Below are positions 1 to 8,639 of a DNA stretch of 22,909 nucleotides, in pieces. This DNA comes from JBBRCE01 sp038205115 (lineage in GTDB: Bacteria; Planctomycetota; Planctomycetia; Pirellulales; JBBRCE01). The notes under the pieces are model-generated. The model was given only the letters and a program-made list of their open reading frames with translations. It was not told the DNA's origin and ran no database searches. The position numbers and the translations under genes are program-made. Every line of letters starts with the position of its first letter. Within the stretch, counting starts at the first letter, position 1. The DNA lies in the NCBI GenBank assembly GCA_038205115.1, contig JBBRCE010000070.1, positions 1-22,909 of the forward strand, written 5' to 3'.

Positions 1-3000
1 CCCAGACTTTGATTTTCCAGGTGGTGAGATTCTCCGGCATGTCGAGCTTGACCTCGGCCAGACCTTTCTCATCAGTGGTCAAACTGCCCACCCACAGCGC
101 CGTATCGGCGAACTTCGTCCGCACCGTCGGCTCAACGCCAGTAGGCGGTTCACCGCCTTCGCCTGCGGCGTTTTGTCCTTCTGCGCGTCCGTCCTTGGCG
201 GCGTCCATTGATGCGGCAGCCTTTGACATCGGCGCAGCCGGCTTGGCATCCGCAAGGGCATTGCCGGCCATCCGCCTGGCGCCGCCGCGGCCCATACCGG
301 TCCCCAAGGTCAAGGTCGCCCCTTCAGCAGTGACCCCAGCGTGCTGAGCGTATTCGTCGGCGTTGAGATGGCCGAAGACGCCCAGGTTGCCCATGCCGAC
401 TTCGTTGCGTTTGATCAAATTGTAGAACATCCAAGCCAGGTTGGATTCGGTATTGGGGTGATGGCTGCGTCGCCACTTCCAAAAGAAGGCTTTGATTTCC
501 GGGACATTCGAGCCGCCGGAAATGTACTCGACCGCTTTGTCGTACATCGAGACCACGGTGGTGCCAACGAACGGCTTGCCATCGGGTCCGGTGAGTTTGA
601 TGGAGACGGTGCCCTTCTGACCGGGGCGGAAACTTTCTGCATTAGGTGTTACGGCCACATCCAGCACGCGCTGTTCGGGCGGGACGATGATTTCTTTGAC
701 CTCGGTGAAGACTTTTGCCCGACCGACGGTCACGGCTTCGACGAAGAAGTTCGGCATGTCTTTGGCGAGCACTTCGATTTCTTCGGTGGCGGTTTTGCCC
801 GTGATGCGAATCAGTTTGGGCGGCAAGTACGTGCCGTTGGATGCGCGGGTGAACAGCAGCACGGCCGCGCCGGCGCGATTGACATTGATTTGTAATTTGA
901 CTTTTTCGCCCGGCTTGTACTCGGCCTTATCGGGAATCAATTCGATATCGTTGAAGCGGACCGAAGCGCCGTCGAATGCCGGACCGATGATCGTAAACAC
1001 GTAGCCGCCTTCGATGGCATGGCCGGCCGCGTCGGTGAGCCGGTACGAAAAACGATACTGACCGGGCTCGACGGCCTTAAGTTGCTGCGCTGCGCGGCCT
1101 TGATCGTCGGTGTTGAGATCAAACGCTTCGACTTCCGTTTCCACCGGCTTGTCGTCTTTGTAGGCGACCTTGAGCAAGCGCAGTTTGCCGCGGCCTTTCA
1201 CCGGCTTTTGATCGAGCGTCTGCGCGGCGGCGTCAAAATGAATCACGTCGCCAGTGTGATAGTAACCACGGTCGACCCAGGTGGTGACTTTGAACGGCTT
1301 GCGGGCGACCAGCACCGCGCCTGTGCCGACGATGGTGCGGCGCGAGTCGTCGACAACTTCGGCCGTAATGCTGTACTTGTGATCTTGATCGGGATGAATC
1401 GCCTTGGCAACCGCGGTATCGATCTCGACGCTGAGCGTGCCGTCGGCGCCGATGTCGGCGGTGACTTCGGCCACGACTTCCGGCGGCGTGCGATTGAAGT
1501 GCGGCCACCAGATGCCGATCGGGCGCTGGCAACCCCACTCGTTCCAGCCCGGATACCAACTGTAATCGTAGGCGAACCACCAGTAGCCGCGGCCGAACAG
1601 CCAATCCCAACGCGCGTAGGGATACCAAACTTCCGAATGCGACTCGCGCGTGATCTTGTATTTGACCTTGGCCTTAACGACCGGCGCGCCGAAGTAATAC
1701 TTGGCCTTGATCGTGGCTTTGATTTTTTCGCCAAGCATCACCGGCTCACTCGGCGCATCGACTTTGACTTCGAATTCCGGCTTTTTGTATTCTTCGACGC
1801 GGAAACTGCCGCCGCCATGATTTTTGACATAGACCTGATAGGTGCCGAGCGTGGCATCGCTGGGCAGGTCGTACTCGCCTTCCAAACCGCCGTAAGCGTC
1901 GGCCTTGAAGGATTTATCGAGCAGCTTCTCACCCTTGGGGTTGTGCAACTCGACGCCAAAATCTTGATTGGCAAAACTCGATGTATCGGCCTGATCGTAC
2001 TTGGCGTGCCGGACCCAGAATTTGAAATGCACCTTTTGCGCGGGCCGATAGACGGGCCGGTCGGTGATGGTAAACACCTTGGTCTGGTTGTACTGGGCGT
2101 CGTAGTAATTGTTTTGATGGTTGTAGGTGATACCCAAAAATGTGAACCGCGGATTCTCCTTGTCGTCCGTGCGGGCGACCACCAGCCACTGATATTGGCC
2201 CTTGTTGTCGTCTTTACTGGCAACCTGCACTTGGCCATCGGCATTGGTGAACTCGGCGAAGTTCTCGTAATCGGCCTCCCACTTGTTGCCGTCGTTGATA
2301 TAGCGAATGCGGTAGCCGATGAATTCCAGGTTCGTTTTTTCGAGCGGCTTGCCGGTCCGCGAGTCGGCCACGTAATACAACGTTTTGTTGCCGCTGAGCG
2401 GCTTTTTGAGCACGGCCGTATCGTTGACCCACACCAGCGAGCGGGCTGTGTTGCCGTCGGCCAGCTTGGCAGTCACCAGATACACGCCCGCATCGCGGAG
2501 CGGCGTGGCCACGGTGAGGCGGCGATCGTAATGTCGATCGCGCGGTTTGAGATCGAGCTTCCAATCGGCCAGTTTTTTGCCGATGTATTGCGTCTGATTC
2601 TCGCCGACCAGCCGATCGCCAATGTTTTGCAAATTGGTTTTTTGCCAGTCTTGCTGGCGAGGCTTGCTCTTCAAGTAGGCTTTAATATCTTCCAGGAGCT
2701 TGTCGATTTTGACTTCGTGCGCTTCGAAATCGACCTGCTTGGCGTTGCGGAAAACGAACTCGAGTTCCGCGCCTTTGCCGGCGGGCTGGACTTCGGAACT
2801 TTCGAAGCGGCCCCAATTGCCTAGAATTTGCTCGAGCCGCTGTTTGCGATAATCATTGTCGCCCGGCGCGTACTCTTTGATGGCGCGCTTCCAAACTTCG
2901 GCCGCTTTGTCGTATTGGCGGCGATTTTCGAAGATGCCAGCCAGCGTGTCGAGCGCTTCGCTGCCGTGGCCCGTCTTAGGCTCGTCGGCAATCTGCTGAA

Positions 3001-4006
3001 AGATTTTGATGAAATTGAATTCGTCAGGCAGCTTGAATCGCTTGACGCCGGACGCCAACTTGGCGATGGTTTCGTCGTCACCCAACGAATCGACGGCGAA
3101 CGGACCGGTTTTTTCTGGCTGTTCGTCTTCTTCACCGCCGCGGCCGAAGAAGCCGCCGTACTGCGCCATGGTTTGCACGCCAAACTGGTTGTGCAGAAAG
3201 TTTGCGAACTCCATCCGCACCGCGTTCAGTTGCGACGGCGAGGCCTCCACGGCTTGCACCAGTGCCCAGCGCCAGCGCTGGCCGTCGGTTGTGGCGGCGT
3301 CCCACGTTTTGGGCGCAGTGTGGTAAATGGGATCGCCTTTTTCATCGACCGGGGCGCCAGCCGGATTACCGCCGCCATAACCGTTGTAATAGCCGGAATC
3401 GTAGTCCGGCAGTTTGTCGATTTCGGTCAGATATTGCAGCCGCCAGGATTCGTAGTAGCCGCGATTGGCCAGCAGCAGTTGCGAAAGGTGCAGATAGAAC
3501 TGGCTTTTGTCGTAGGCGCTCGGATCGGCGTTGACCTTAGGAAAAGCTTGCACCATCAATTGCAACGCGCGGACGTGATCGCGGGCCACGGCGTTTTGCT
3601 GTTCGCCGCCACCACGATGAAAGCCGCGTACGAATTTGCCAGCCACCCGAAAGCCGCCGTGCTCGTAGTTCATGTACGAATCGGCCGCCGCCAGCAACAA
3701 ACTCCAATTGTCGGCATGCTGCTTAACGACTTCTTCGCGGAACTCGTCGAACTCATCCATTCGCCCCAGGTTCTGCAAGCATTGCAGCGCGCTGTTCAAG
3801 TCGCCACGTACTTTGGCGGCGTCGTCTTTGGCATCGACGGCCAACGCCTTGAACAGCTCGTAGGCGTCTTTCCAATTGCCGGCTTTCATCGCTTTTTCAG
3901 CTTTTTGGCGTTTCTCAGGCATTGGTGTGTCAGCAAAATAGGCCAGGGCAAAACCGGCAGACAACAGGGCGGCAGAAATTGCAACCAACAGCGTGAATTT
4001 TTTCAT
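1..4006 (-). CDS. Alpha-2-macroglobulin family protein, exported, N-terminal part (cut by window edge)
   Basis: One uninterrupted minus-strand frame from ATG at 4006 to the left edge, 1335 codons with no stop. Residues 1-22 form a Sec signal peptide (MKKFTLLVAIS..., cleavage after ALA). Residues about 30-420 are helical and TPR-like. An MG2-like strand with ITDRPVYRPAQKVHFKF lies near residue 645, as in bacterial alpha-2-macroglobulins. Residues 794-837 are an aromatic-rich insert. A Gly/Ala/Lys-rich stretch at about 1230-1290 sits where the bait region lies in the family, followed by the A2M-domain signature (FADTALWVGSLTTD...PENLTTW) at the edge. The part that would carry a thioester (CxEQ), if present, is outside the window. 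Known family role: protease trapping, in bacteria at the cell surface or periplasm. No clear Shine-Dalgarno precedes the ATG; the signal peptide decides the start. prmC lies 137 bases upstream on the same strand. Confidence 0.9.
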   Translation of the reverse strand, partial: MKKFTLLVAISAALLSAGFALAYFADTPMPEKRQKAEKAMKAGNWKDAYELFKALAVDAKDDAAKVRGDLNSALQCLQNLGRMDEFDEFREEVVKQHADNWSLLLAAADSYMNYEHGGFRVAGKFVRGFHRGGGEQQNAVARDHVRALQLMVQAFPKVNADPSAYDKSQFYLHLSQLLLANRGYYESWRLQYLTEIDKLPDYDSGYYNGYGGGNPAGAPVDEKGDPIYHTAPKTWDAATTDGQRWRWALVQAVEASPSQLNAVRMEFANFLHNQFGVQTMAQYGGFFGRGGEEDEQPEKTGPFAVDSLGDDETIAKLASGVKRFKLPDEFNFIKIFQQIADEPKTGHGSEALDTLAGIFENRRQYDKAAEVWKRAIKEYAPGDNDYRKQRLEQILGNWGRFESSEVQPAGKGAELEFVFRNAKQVDFEAHEVKIDKLLEDIKAYLKSKPRQQDWQKTNLQNIGDRLVGENQTQYIGKKLADWKLDLKPRDRHYDRRLTVATPLRDAGVYLVTAKLADGNTARSLVWVNDTAVLKKPLSGNKTLYYVADSRTGKPLEKTNLEFIGYRIRYINDGNKWEADYENFAEFTNADGQVQVASKDDNKGQYQWLVVARTDDKENPRFTFLGITYNHQNNYYDAQYNQTKVFTITDRPVYRPAQKVHFKFWVRHAKYDQADTSSFANQDFGVELHNPKGEKLLDKSFKADAYGGLEGEYDLPSDATLGTYQVYVKNHGGGSFRVEEYKKPEFEVKVDAPSEPVMLGEKIKATIKAKYYFGAPVVKAKVKYKITRESHSEVWYPYARWDWLFGRGYWWFAYDYSWYPGWNEWGCQRPIGIWWPHFNRTPPEVVAEVTADIGADGTLSVEIDTAVAKAIHPDQDHKYSITAEVVDDSRRTIVGTGAVLVARKPFKVTTWVDRGYYHTGDVIHFDAAAQTLDQKPVKGRGKLRLLKVAYKDDKPVETEVEAFDLNTDDQGRAAQQLKAVEPGQYRFSYRLTDAAGHAIEGGYVFTIIGPAFDGASVRFNDIELIPDKAEYKPGEKVKLQINVNRAGAAVLLFTRASNGTYLPPKLIRITGKTATEEIEVLAKDMPNFFVEAVTVGRAKVFTEVKEIIVPPEQRVLDVAVTPNAESFRPGQKGTVSIKLTGPDGKPFVGTTVVSMYDKAVEYISGGSNVPEIKAFFWKWRRSHHPNTESNLAWMFYNLIKRNEVGMGNLGVFGHLNADEYAQHAGVTAEGATLTLGTGMGRGGARRMAGNALADAKPAAPMSKAAASMDAAKDGRAEGQNAAGEGGEPPTGVEPTVRTKFADTALWVGSLTTDEKGLAEVKLDMPENLTTWKIKVW

Positions 4007-4143
4007 GGCGATGGGGCTGAAGAGCGTCAATTGGAGATGGCGTGGGTGTAAACGCAATGTATCGCGTGGACTTGGACGCCGCAACGCGCCGCGAAGTTCC
4101 GCCCGTTTGGCGTTTTTTTCCGCAAGACACTTGGAGGATTCGC

Positions 4144-5040
4144 CTAACCCAGTCGTCTGGCCTGCATCACGCGGATTTGGCCTGCCAGGTCTTTAATCGG
4201 CGGCGCGACCTCGAACTTGCCGCCGGCTGCAAACAGTTCGACCAGCCCTGGCAGTGTGGGACTGATCTCGCACAGCAAATAGCCGCCTGGAACCAGTCGC
4301 TCGGCCGCCTGATCGATCAGCCTGCAAATGATCTCCGTGCCCTGCGTGCCGCCAAGCAGCGCCAGGCGCGGCTCGCGGTCGCGGACTGAGGGCTCAAGCA
4401 ATTCGAACTCCGCGGCACTAATATACGGTGGGTTACTGGCGATGATTTCGAACGTGCGATCCGGCGGCAGCGCTGCCAGCAGATCGCTTTCGATGAACTC
4501 CACCCGCTCAGCCACGCCCAGGTCGGCCGCGTTCTGCCGAGCAACAGTCAGCGCCGCGGGGCTGATATCGATGGCCGTCACTTTTGCCTGCGGAATCTTT
4601 TTCGCGGCGCAAATGGCGATGATGCCGCTGCCGGTGCCAACGTCTAAAATTCGCGGCGCTGGCTGCGCGCCGGCCGCGCCTTCGGCGGAGAGCTTTTTGG
4701 CCAGGTCCAGCAGCCGCACCACCAGAAACTCGGTTTCTGGCCGCGGAATCAGCACGTCGGGCGTCACGCGAAAGTTGAGTGAGTAAAACTCGCGCTTGCC
4801 CACCAGGTAGGCCACCGGCAGGCCATCGGCCCGTTGCTTGACCAGCGCCCGAAACGAGGTTCGCAGCGCTTCGTCGGCCAATTGGTCGAAGGCCGTGTAA
4901 AGCTGAATACGCTGGCAACCACGGGCGTGTGCCAGCAGCACTTCGGCATCCAGTCGCGGACTTTCGGCGTGGTGCTTTTTTAGAAACTCGGTGGTCCAGG
5001 TCAGCAGTCGGCCGATCGTCCAGGCTTCGCTGTCAGACAT
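4144..5040 (-). CDS. prmC: Release factor N5-glutamine methyltransferase
   Basis: This 298-residue protein is the usual size for PrmC/HemK, which transfers a methyl group from S-adenosylmethionine to the glutamine of the GGQ motif in peptide-chain release factors. An N-terminal helical domain (residues 1-85, with LDAEVLLAHA) is followed by the SAM-binding glycine loop DVGTGSGIIA starting at D133 and by the catalytic NPPY motif at 203-206, within SNPPYISAAEFE. The C-terminal PGGYLLCEIS strand is typical. In many bacteria prmC follows prfA directly; here prfA ends 1269 bases upstream and a reversed SUKH-like gene lies between. Start ATG at 5040 gives the expected N-terminus (SDSEAWTIGRLLTWTTEFL). 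Confidence 0.95.
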   Translation of the reverse strand: MSDSEAWTIGRLLTWTTEFLKKHHAESPRLDAEVLLAHARGCQRIQLYTAFDQLADEALRTSFRALVKQRADGLPVAYLVGKREFYSLNFRVTPDVLIPRPETEFLVVRLLDLAKKLSAEGAAGAQPAPRILDVGTGSGIIAICAAKKIPQAKVTAIDISPAALTVARQNAADLGVAERVEFIESDLLAALPPDRTFEIIASNPPYISAAEFELLEPSVRDREPRLALLGGTQGTEIICRLIDQAAERLVPGGYLLCEISPTLPGLVELFAAGGKFEVAPPIKDLAGQIRVMQARRLG

Positions 5041-5294
5041 GGTGAGTTCCGTGACGGCCCCGACGAGCTCAGAGATTTGATTTCAAACAGTGCATTCTCA
5101 TCGAAACATGCCATCGGTCCTATAGCCGGATGCGACGTTTTCGCAAAACATGAGGATCACCGAAGAAATTCGCCGACGACACCAGCATTTTCTACCAACT
5201 TGAGTGCTAATCGCAAGGTCTATTCTCGCGTGGCCCGATCGCGCGGCTAGAATGATTCGCGTAGCGGACGCTTCGCAGCAATCAGGTAACCGAC

Positions 5295-6242
5295 ATGGAA
5301 AATCAACAGCCTGAATTCATTGCACACCCCGTCGACCTGAAAAGCTTGACGGAGAATTTTCCGGAGGGCTTTGCCGTGCCGCCGCTACTACGCGAGTTTG
5401 GCCAGTGGCTGACGGACAAACACTGGGGAACGATCGGCGGATTCCGAATCAAAAGTGATCGTTTCGACGGCTACTAAATCGAGCATGGCTCGGACCTTCA
5501 TGATTACTTCGCAAGTTTTATGTTTGATCCGACCGGTGGGGCCGTTGCTTATTGGCTTTACGATAGCCTGCAGACCGAGTCGCCGCCAATCGTGATGCTT
5601 GGTTCCGAAGGGCAATTGCGAATTATTAACGACTCGCTGGAAGGGTTCCTTTGGCAATTGGCTCGAGGAATAACAGGCGAAGAGGATTTTGACCAGAACG
5701 AATTTCGTGACCCTGCAGAATTTTGTGGCTGGTTACACGATCGTGCCGCAATGCCGGAAGGTCAACTCGCGAAGCAACATCCAGATTTGGAAGCATGGAT
5801 AATGGATCGGGGCAAATTGCAGCGAGCGTTAATCGATACTGATCCCACGCTGATCGAAATTGCGGACCGGCTTCGCAAGTACGTCAAGCCGAATGCGGAA
5901 GTTTGGGAAACGGCGAATTTTGATGTTGTTCTCGTCGGTAACTGCTTCGAGATTCGGCGGAGACATCGGGGCGAAAGTCGCTTGCCCAAGGCTGAAATTC
6001 GCCAACTTGAACCGCACTTTCGCGCCGCGCGCGAGCGGGTTGCGCTCAAAAATCCCGAGCGCGGGTTGTGGCTTTACGCTTGGACGCAGGTCGGTTCCAC
6101 CGGTGGAGCACAATTGTGCCGCGAATTCCTCGCGAAGCGGCAGCTTTATGACGAACCGCTTGACATTCCTTTCAGCGACTACGAACTCGACTTCGCGGCC
6201 TTTCCTCGATCGGCTCATTGGACGCCGGAATGGCGCCGCTGA
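5295..6242 (+). pseudogene. SUKH (SMI1/KNR4-like) protein interrupted by an in-frame TAA
   Basis: The frame from ATG 5295 would give 315 codons but has TAA at 5475-5477 (codon 61). The same frame then continues open to the stop at 6242. Both sides read as one protein: before the stop there is a helical N-terminus with LLREFGQWLTDKHW, after it DPTGGAVAYWLYDS, then IVMLGSEGQLRIINDSLEGF, the strand-helix pattern typical of SUKH/SMI1-KNR4 proteins. That superfamily includes many immunity proteins of contact-dependent toxins, but no toxin gene is visible here. The C-terminal half (to PEWRR) is not recognised. Possible readings are a nonsense-mutated gene, a sequencing error, or a shorter 240-residue product starting at ATG 5520. 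It is convergent with prfA (67 bases apart) and divergent from prmC. Confidence 0.7.
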
Positions 6243-6309
6243 CGCAGACGAGGCAACTTTCAGCCTCTGCCGGTTTGGAAATTCAACGCCAGCGAGCGAA
6301 TCAATCGAA

Positions 6310-7383
6310 TCAATCGATGGCGCCAAAGGCGGAACGTTGCGCCTGGCGGTCGTAGTCCAGCAGGGCGTCGACCACCGGTTGCAGGTTGCCGGAGATGATC
6401 GAATCCAACTTGTACAATGTGAGATTGATGCGATGATCGGTCACGCGATTGTCCGGAAAGTTGTAAGTGCGAATACGCTGGCTGCGATCGCCTGAGCCGA
6501 CCAGCGTTTTGCGTTCTTCCGCCCGCTTGTTGTGTTCGGCTTCGCGCTTGGCTTCGTACAGCCGGGTTTTGAGCACGCGCAGCGCCTTGGCCAGATTTTT
6601 GTGCTGACTTTTTTCGTCTTGGCACTGCACAACGATGTTGGTCTCGTAGTGCGTCAGCCGAATTGCCGATTCCGTCTTGTTGACGTGCTGGCCGCCGGGA
6701 CCGCTGGAGCAGAATTTGTCGATGCGGTAATCGTCCGGCTTGAGATCGATTTCGACATCTTCCGGTTCTGGCATTACGGCCACGGTGGCGGCCGAGGTGT
6801 GCACGCGTCCCTTGGCTTCAGTCTCCGGCACGCGCTGCACGCGGTGGCCGCCGCTTTCGTATTGCAGATCGCGATAGACATTTTCGCCTTCCAGGCCGAG
6901 ATACAATTCTTTGAAGCCGCCGAGTTCCGTGGCGTTCATGTCCAGAATTTCGACCTTCCAACTACGGGCTTCGCAGTAGTGCTTGTACATTTGGTACAGA
7001 TCACGGGCAAACAGCGCCGCTTCGCCGCCGCCGGTGCCGGCGCGAATTTCCATTACGCAGCGCGTGCGATTAGAATCTTCGCCGCCAATGGTCATTTCCA
7101 GCAGTTCGTTCCAATACTGCTCGCGCTCGTCACGGAGCAGCGGGATTTCGGCTTCGGCCAGTTCGCGAAGTTCGGAATCGTGCCCCTTGATCATTTCGGT
7201 GGTTTCAGCAATTTGCTGATTCAACTGTTTGAACCGCCGATACTTGGTGGCCAGTTTGGCGAGCGAGCCGTGCTCGCGCGCCAGCGGACCCATGCGCGTG
7301 GAATCGGCCAGCACGGCGGGATCGGTCAGCGAACGTTCGAGTTCTTCGAATCGCTTGAGTTTTTCGTCCAGAATTTCACGCAT
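6310..7383 (-). CDS. prfA: Peptide chain release factor 1
   Basis: A 357-residue class I release factor that reads UAA/UAG and triggers peptidyl-tRNA hydrolysis on the ribosome. The tripeptide anticodon PxT is seen as PET at 186-188 (VQRVPETEAKGRVHTSA), which marks RF1 rather than RF2 (SPF). The catalytic GGQ is at 230-232 in SSGPGGQHVNKTESAIRLTH. The frame is open upstream to 7482, but the family N-terminus is MREILDEKLKRFEELE, and a GGAGGT lies upstream of this ATG, so 7383 is chosen. It lies 158 bases downstream of rpmE on the same strand. Its glutamine modifier PrmC is encoded further downstream beyond the inserted SUKH-like gene. Confidence 0.97.
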   Translation of the reverse strand: MREILDEKLKRFEELERSLTDPAVLADSTRMGPLAREHGSLAKLATKYRRFKQLNQQIAETTEMIKGHDSELRELAEAEIPLLRDEREQYWNELLEMTIGGEDSNRTRCVMEIRAGTGGGEAALFARDLYQMYKHYCEARSWKVEILDMNATELGGFKELYLGLEGENVYRDLQYESGGHRVQRVPETEAKGRVHTSAATVAVMPEPEDVEIDLKPDDYRIDKFCSSGPGGQHVNKTESAIRLTHYETNIVVQCQDEKSQHKNLAKALRVLKTRLYEAKREAEHNKRAEERKTLVGSGDRSQRIRTYNFPDNRVTDHRINLTLYKLDSIISGNLQPVVDALLDYDRQAQRSAFGAID

Positions 7384-7394
7384 GAATTGCTCAC

Positions 7395-7400
7395 ACCTCC
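7395..7400 (-). promoter_or_regulatory. Ribosome binding site of prfA
   Basis: On the minus strand GGAGGT ends 11 bases before the ATG at 7383. The spacing is slightly long, but it is one of the few strong anti-Shine-Dalgarno matches in the window, and it supports the internal ATG over the upstream in-frame start at 7482. Confidence 0.5.
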
Positions 7401-7541
7401 GGCAACGCCGGGATTGGGGCCAAACGAGAAGGGCCACCAGGACGAGCAACGCGCAAGACGCCGACCGATGACCGCCAAACAACGGAGCGCGCGCCCATCG
7501 AATGCTGGCGCGCAGCGAGAGAAATTGACCGGCCGTGGCCG

Positions 7542-7802
7542 CTAGTTTTCGCCCGTCGGTTCAGCGGCAGCGGCTTTCTTGCCGCGTTTGAGGCTGGCGT
7601 ATCCGGCGCCAGCGAACTTGGTTTTGAATTTCTCGATGCGGCCCGCCGTATCGACGAATTTCAACTTGCCCGTAAAAAACGGATGGCAAGCGCTGCAAAT
7701 ATCGACCTTCATCTCCGGCACGGTGCTACGAGTGGTAAACGAGTTACCGCAGCCGCATTTGACGGCCGTAGCCATATAACGTGGGTGAATATCTTTTTTC
7801 AT
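7542..7802 (-). CDS. rpmE: Large ribosomal subunit protein bL31, zinc-binding type
   Basis: An 86-residue protein beginning MKKDIHPRYMATAVKCGCGN, the conserved L31 N-terminus. Four cysteines (C16, C18, C36, C39, the last two in DICSACHPFFTGK) show the zinc-binding C+ form rather than the zinc-free paralogue. A short Lys/Ala-rich tail (KRGKKAAAAEPTGEN) extends past the usual FKTKF end. The frame is open upstream to 7877, but homology and a GGAAGGA about 9 bases before the ATG at 7802 fix the start. It is followed by prfA on the same strand, a common pairing. Upstream (7803-8066) lie 264 bases with no gene; its promoter is presumably there, but I see no convincing hexamer pair. Confidence 0.96.
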   Translation of the reverse strand: MKKDIHPRYMATAVKCGCGNSFTTRSTVPEMKVDICSACHPFFTGKLKFVDTAGRIEKFKTKFAGAGYASLKRGKKAAAAEPTGEN

Positions 7803-8066
7803 GGCGAACTTCCTTCCCAGGCCGCCGCCCGCGGCAGCCCATCCAACGACGTCACTTCGGAAAATAGTAAGTCTCAAATAATATCATTCTCGGCCCTCCG
7901 CGGCAAGTGGACGTGGGCTGGTGTTTAGGTTCAGCCATATCGCGCCGCCCTGCGAGGGCACAATGGAGTTGCTCAACGCTTGGTTGCTGACCCGCGACAG
8001 CAGCGATCAATTGCCTCGCTGAACGCGCGTCGAGGCTTCGGCTTCAGCGACTCGCGCATGCCAAAC

Positions 8067-8639
8067 TCAATGCCGCAACTGCTGTTCAATCCGCCGGTCA
8101 GGCACCAGCCACAGCACCGCCACCAGCACGTACAAACCGCAGGCAATCCGCGGATCGACAAATGCCAGCGGAATCGCCGCCGTGTAAATTAGCAGCGAAA
8201 GCTTGCTCTTCCAGTCTTTGCCTAATGCCGCGCCCAGCGTCGACTCTGGCCCATGCAAGCGCACCAGCGTGCGGGCCAACACGAAGAACCCAATGCCAGA
8301 CAACAGCAGCACCGCTCCGTACATGGCCACCGGCAGTGGGGCAAAATTGCGGCCCATCCAGGCCGTGGCAATCGGCACCAGCGAGAGCCAGAACAGCAGA
8401 TGCAAATTGGCCCACAGCACGCGGCCATTCACGTGCTCCACCGCTTGAATCATGTGGTGGTGATTGTTCCAGTAGATGCCCAAAAACACAAAACTCAGCG
8501 CATAGCTGAGAATCGTCGGAACGAGTGGAGCCAGCGCGTGCCAATCGCTGCCTTCGGGCGGTTTGAGTTCCAACACCATGATGGTGATTAGAATGGCAAT
8601 CACGCCATCGCTAAATGCCTCCATCCGCCCTTTTTTCAT
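8067..8639 (-). CDS. TMEM175-family (DUF1211) potassium channel-like membrane protein
   Basis: A 190-residue integral membrane protein. The family signature RxxxFSDGVxAI is at residues 5-15 (RMEAFSDGVIAI), which in bacterial TMEM175 channels lies in the first helix and lines the K+ pore. About six hydrophobic helices follow, including VPTILSYALSFVFLGIYW, LHLLFWLSLVPIATAW and ACGLYVLVAVLWLV. The histidine run NNHHHMI after the second helix is typical. Bacterial members are single-repeat proteins of about 200 residues that assemble as tetramers. The start ATG overlaps the stop of the ATP-grasp gene as ATGA, which implies translational coupling. A longer frame to 9011 is antifunctional overlap with that gene and is not used. 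Confidence 0.9.
   Translation of the reverse strand: MKKGRMEAFSDGVIAILITIMVLELKPPEGSDWHALAPLVPTILSYALSFVFLGIYWNNHHHMIQAVEHVNGRVLWANLHLLFWLSLVPIATAWMGRNFAPLPVAMYGAVLLLSGIGFFVLARTLVRLHGPESTLGAALGKDWKSKLSLLIYTAAIPLAFVDPRIACGLYVLVAVLWLVPDRRIEQQLRH

Noticed and set aside
1019..4051. Long plus-strand open frames (1019-2824 and 2828-4051)
   Set aside because: They are antisense to the alpha-2-macroglobulin gene, show no recognisable domains, and arise from its codon bias.
6244..6270. Imperfect hairpin between the convergent SUKH-like gene and prfA
   Set aside because: The 8-pair stem needs a 3-base bulge and there is no T tract, so I do not call a terminator.
7384..7482. N-terminal extension of prfA with a hydrophobic stretch
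   Set aside because: RF1 has no such extension, and the family N-terminus with an upstream GGAGGT begins at 7383.
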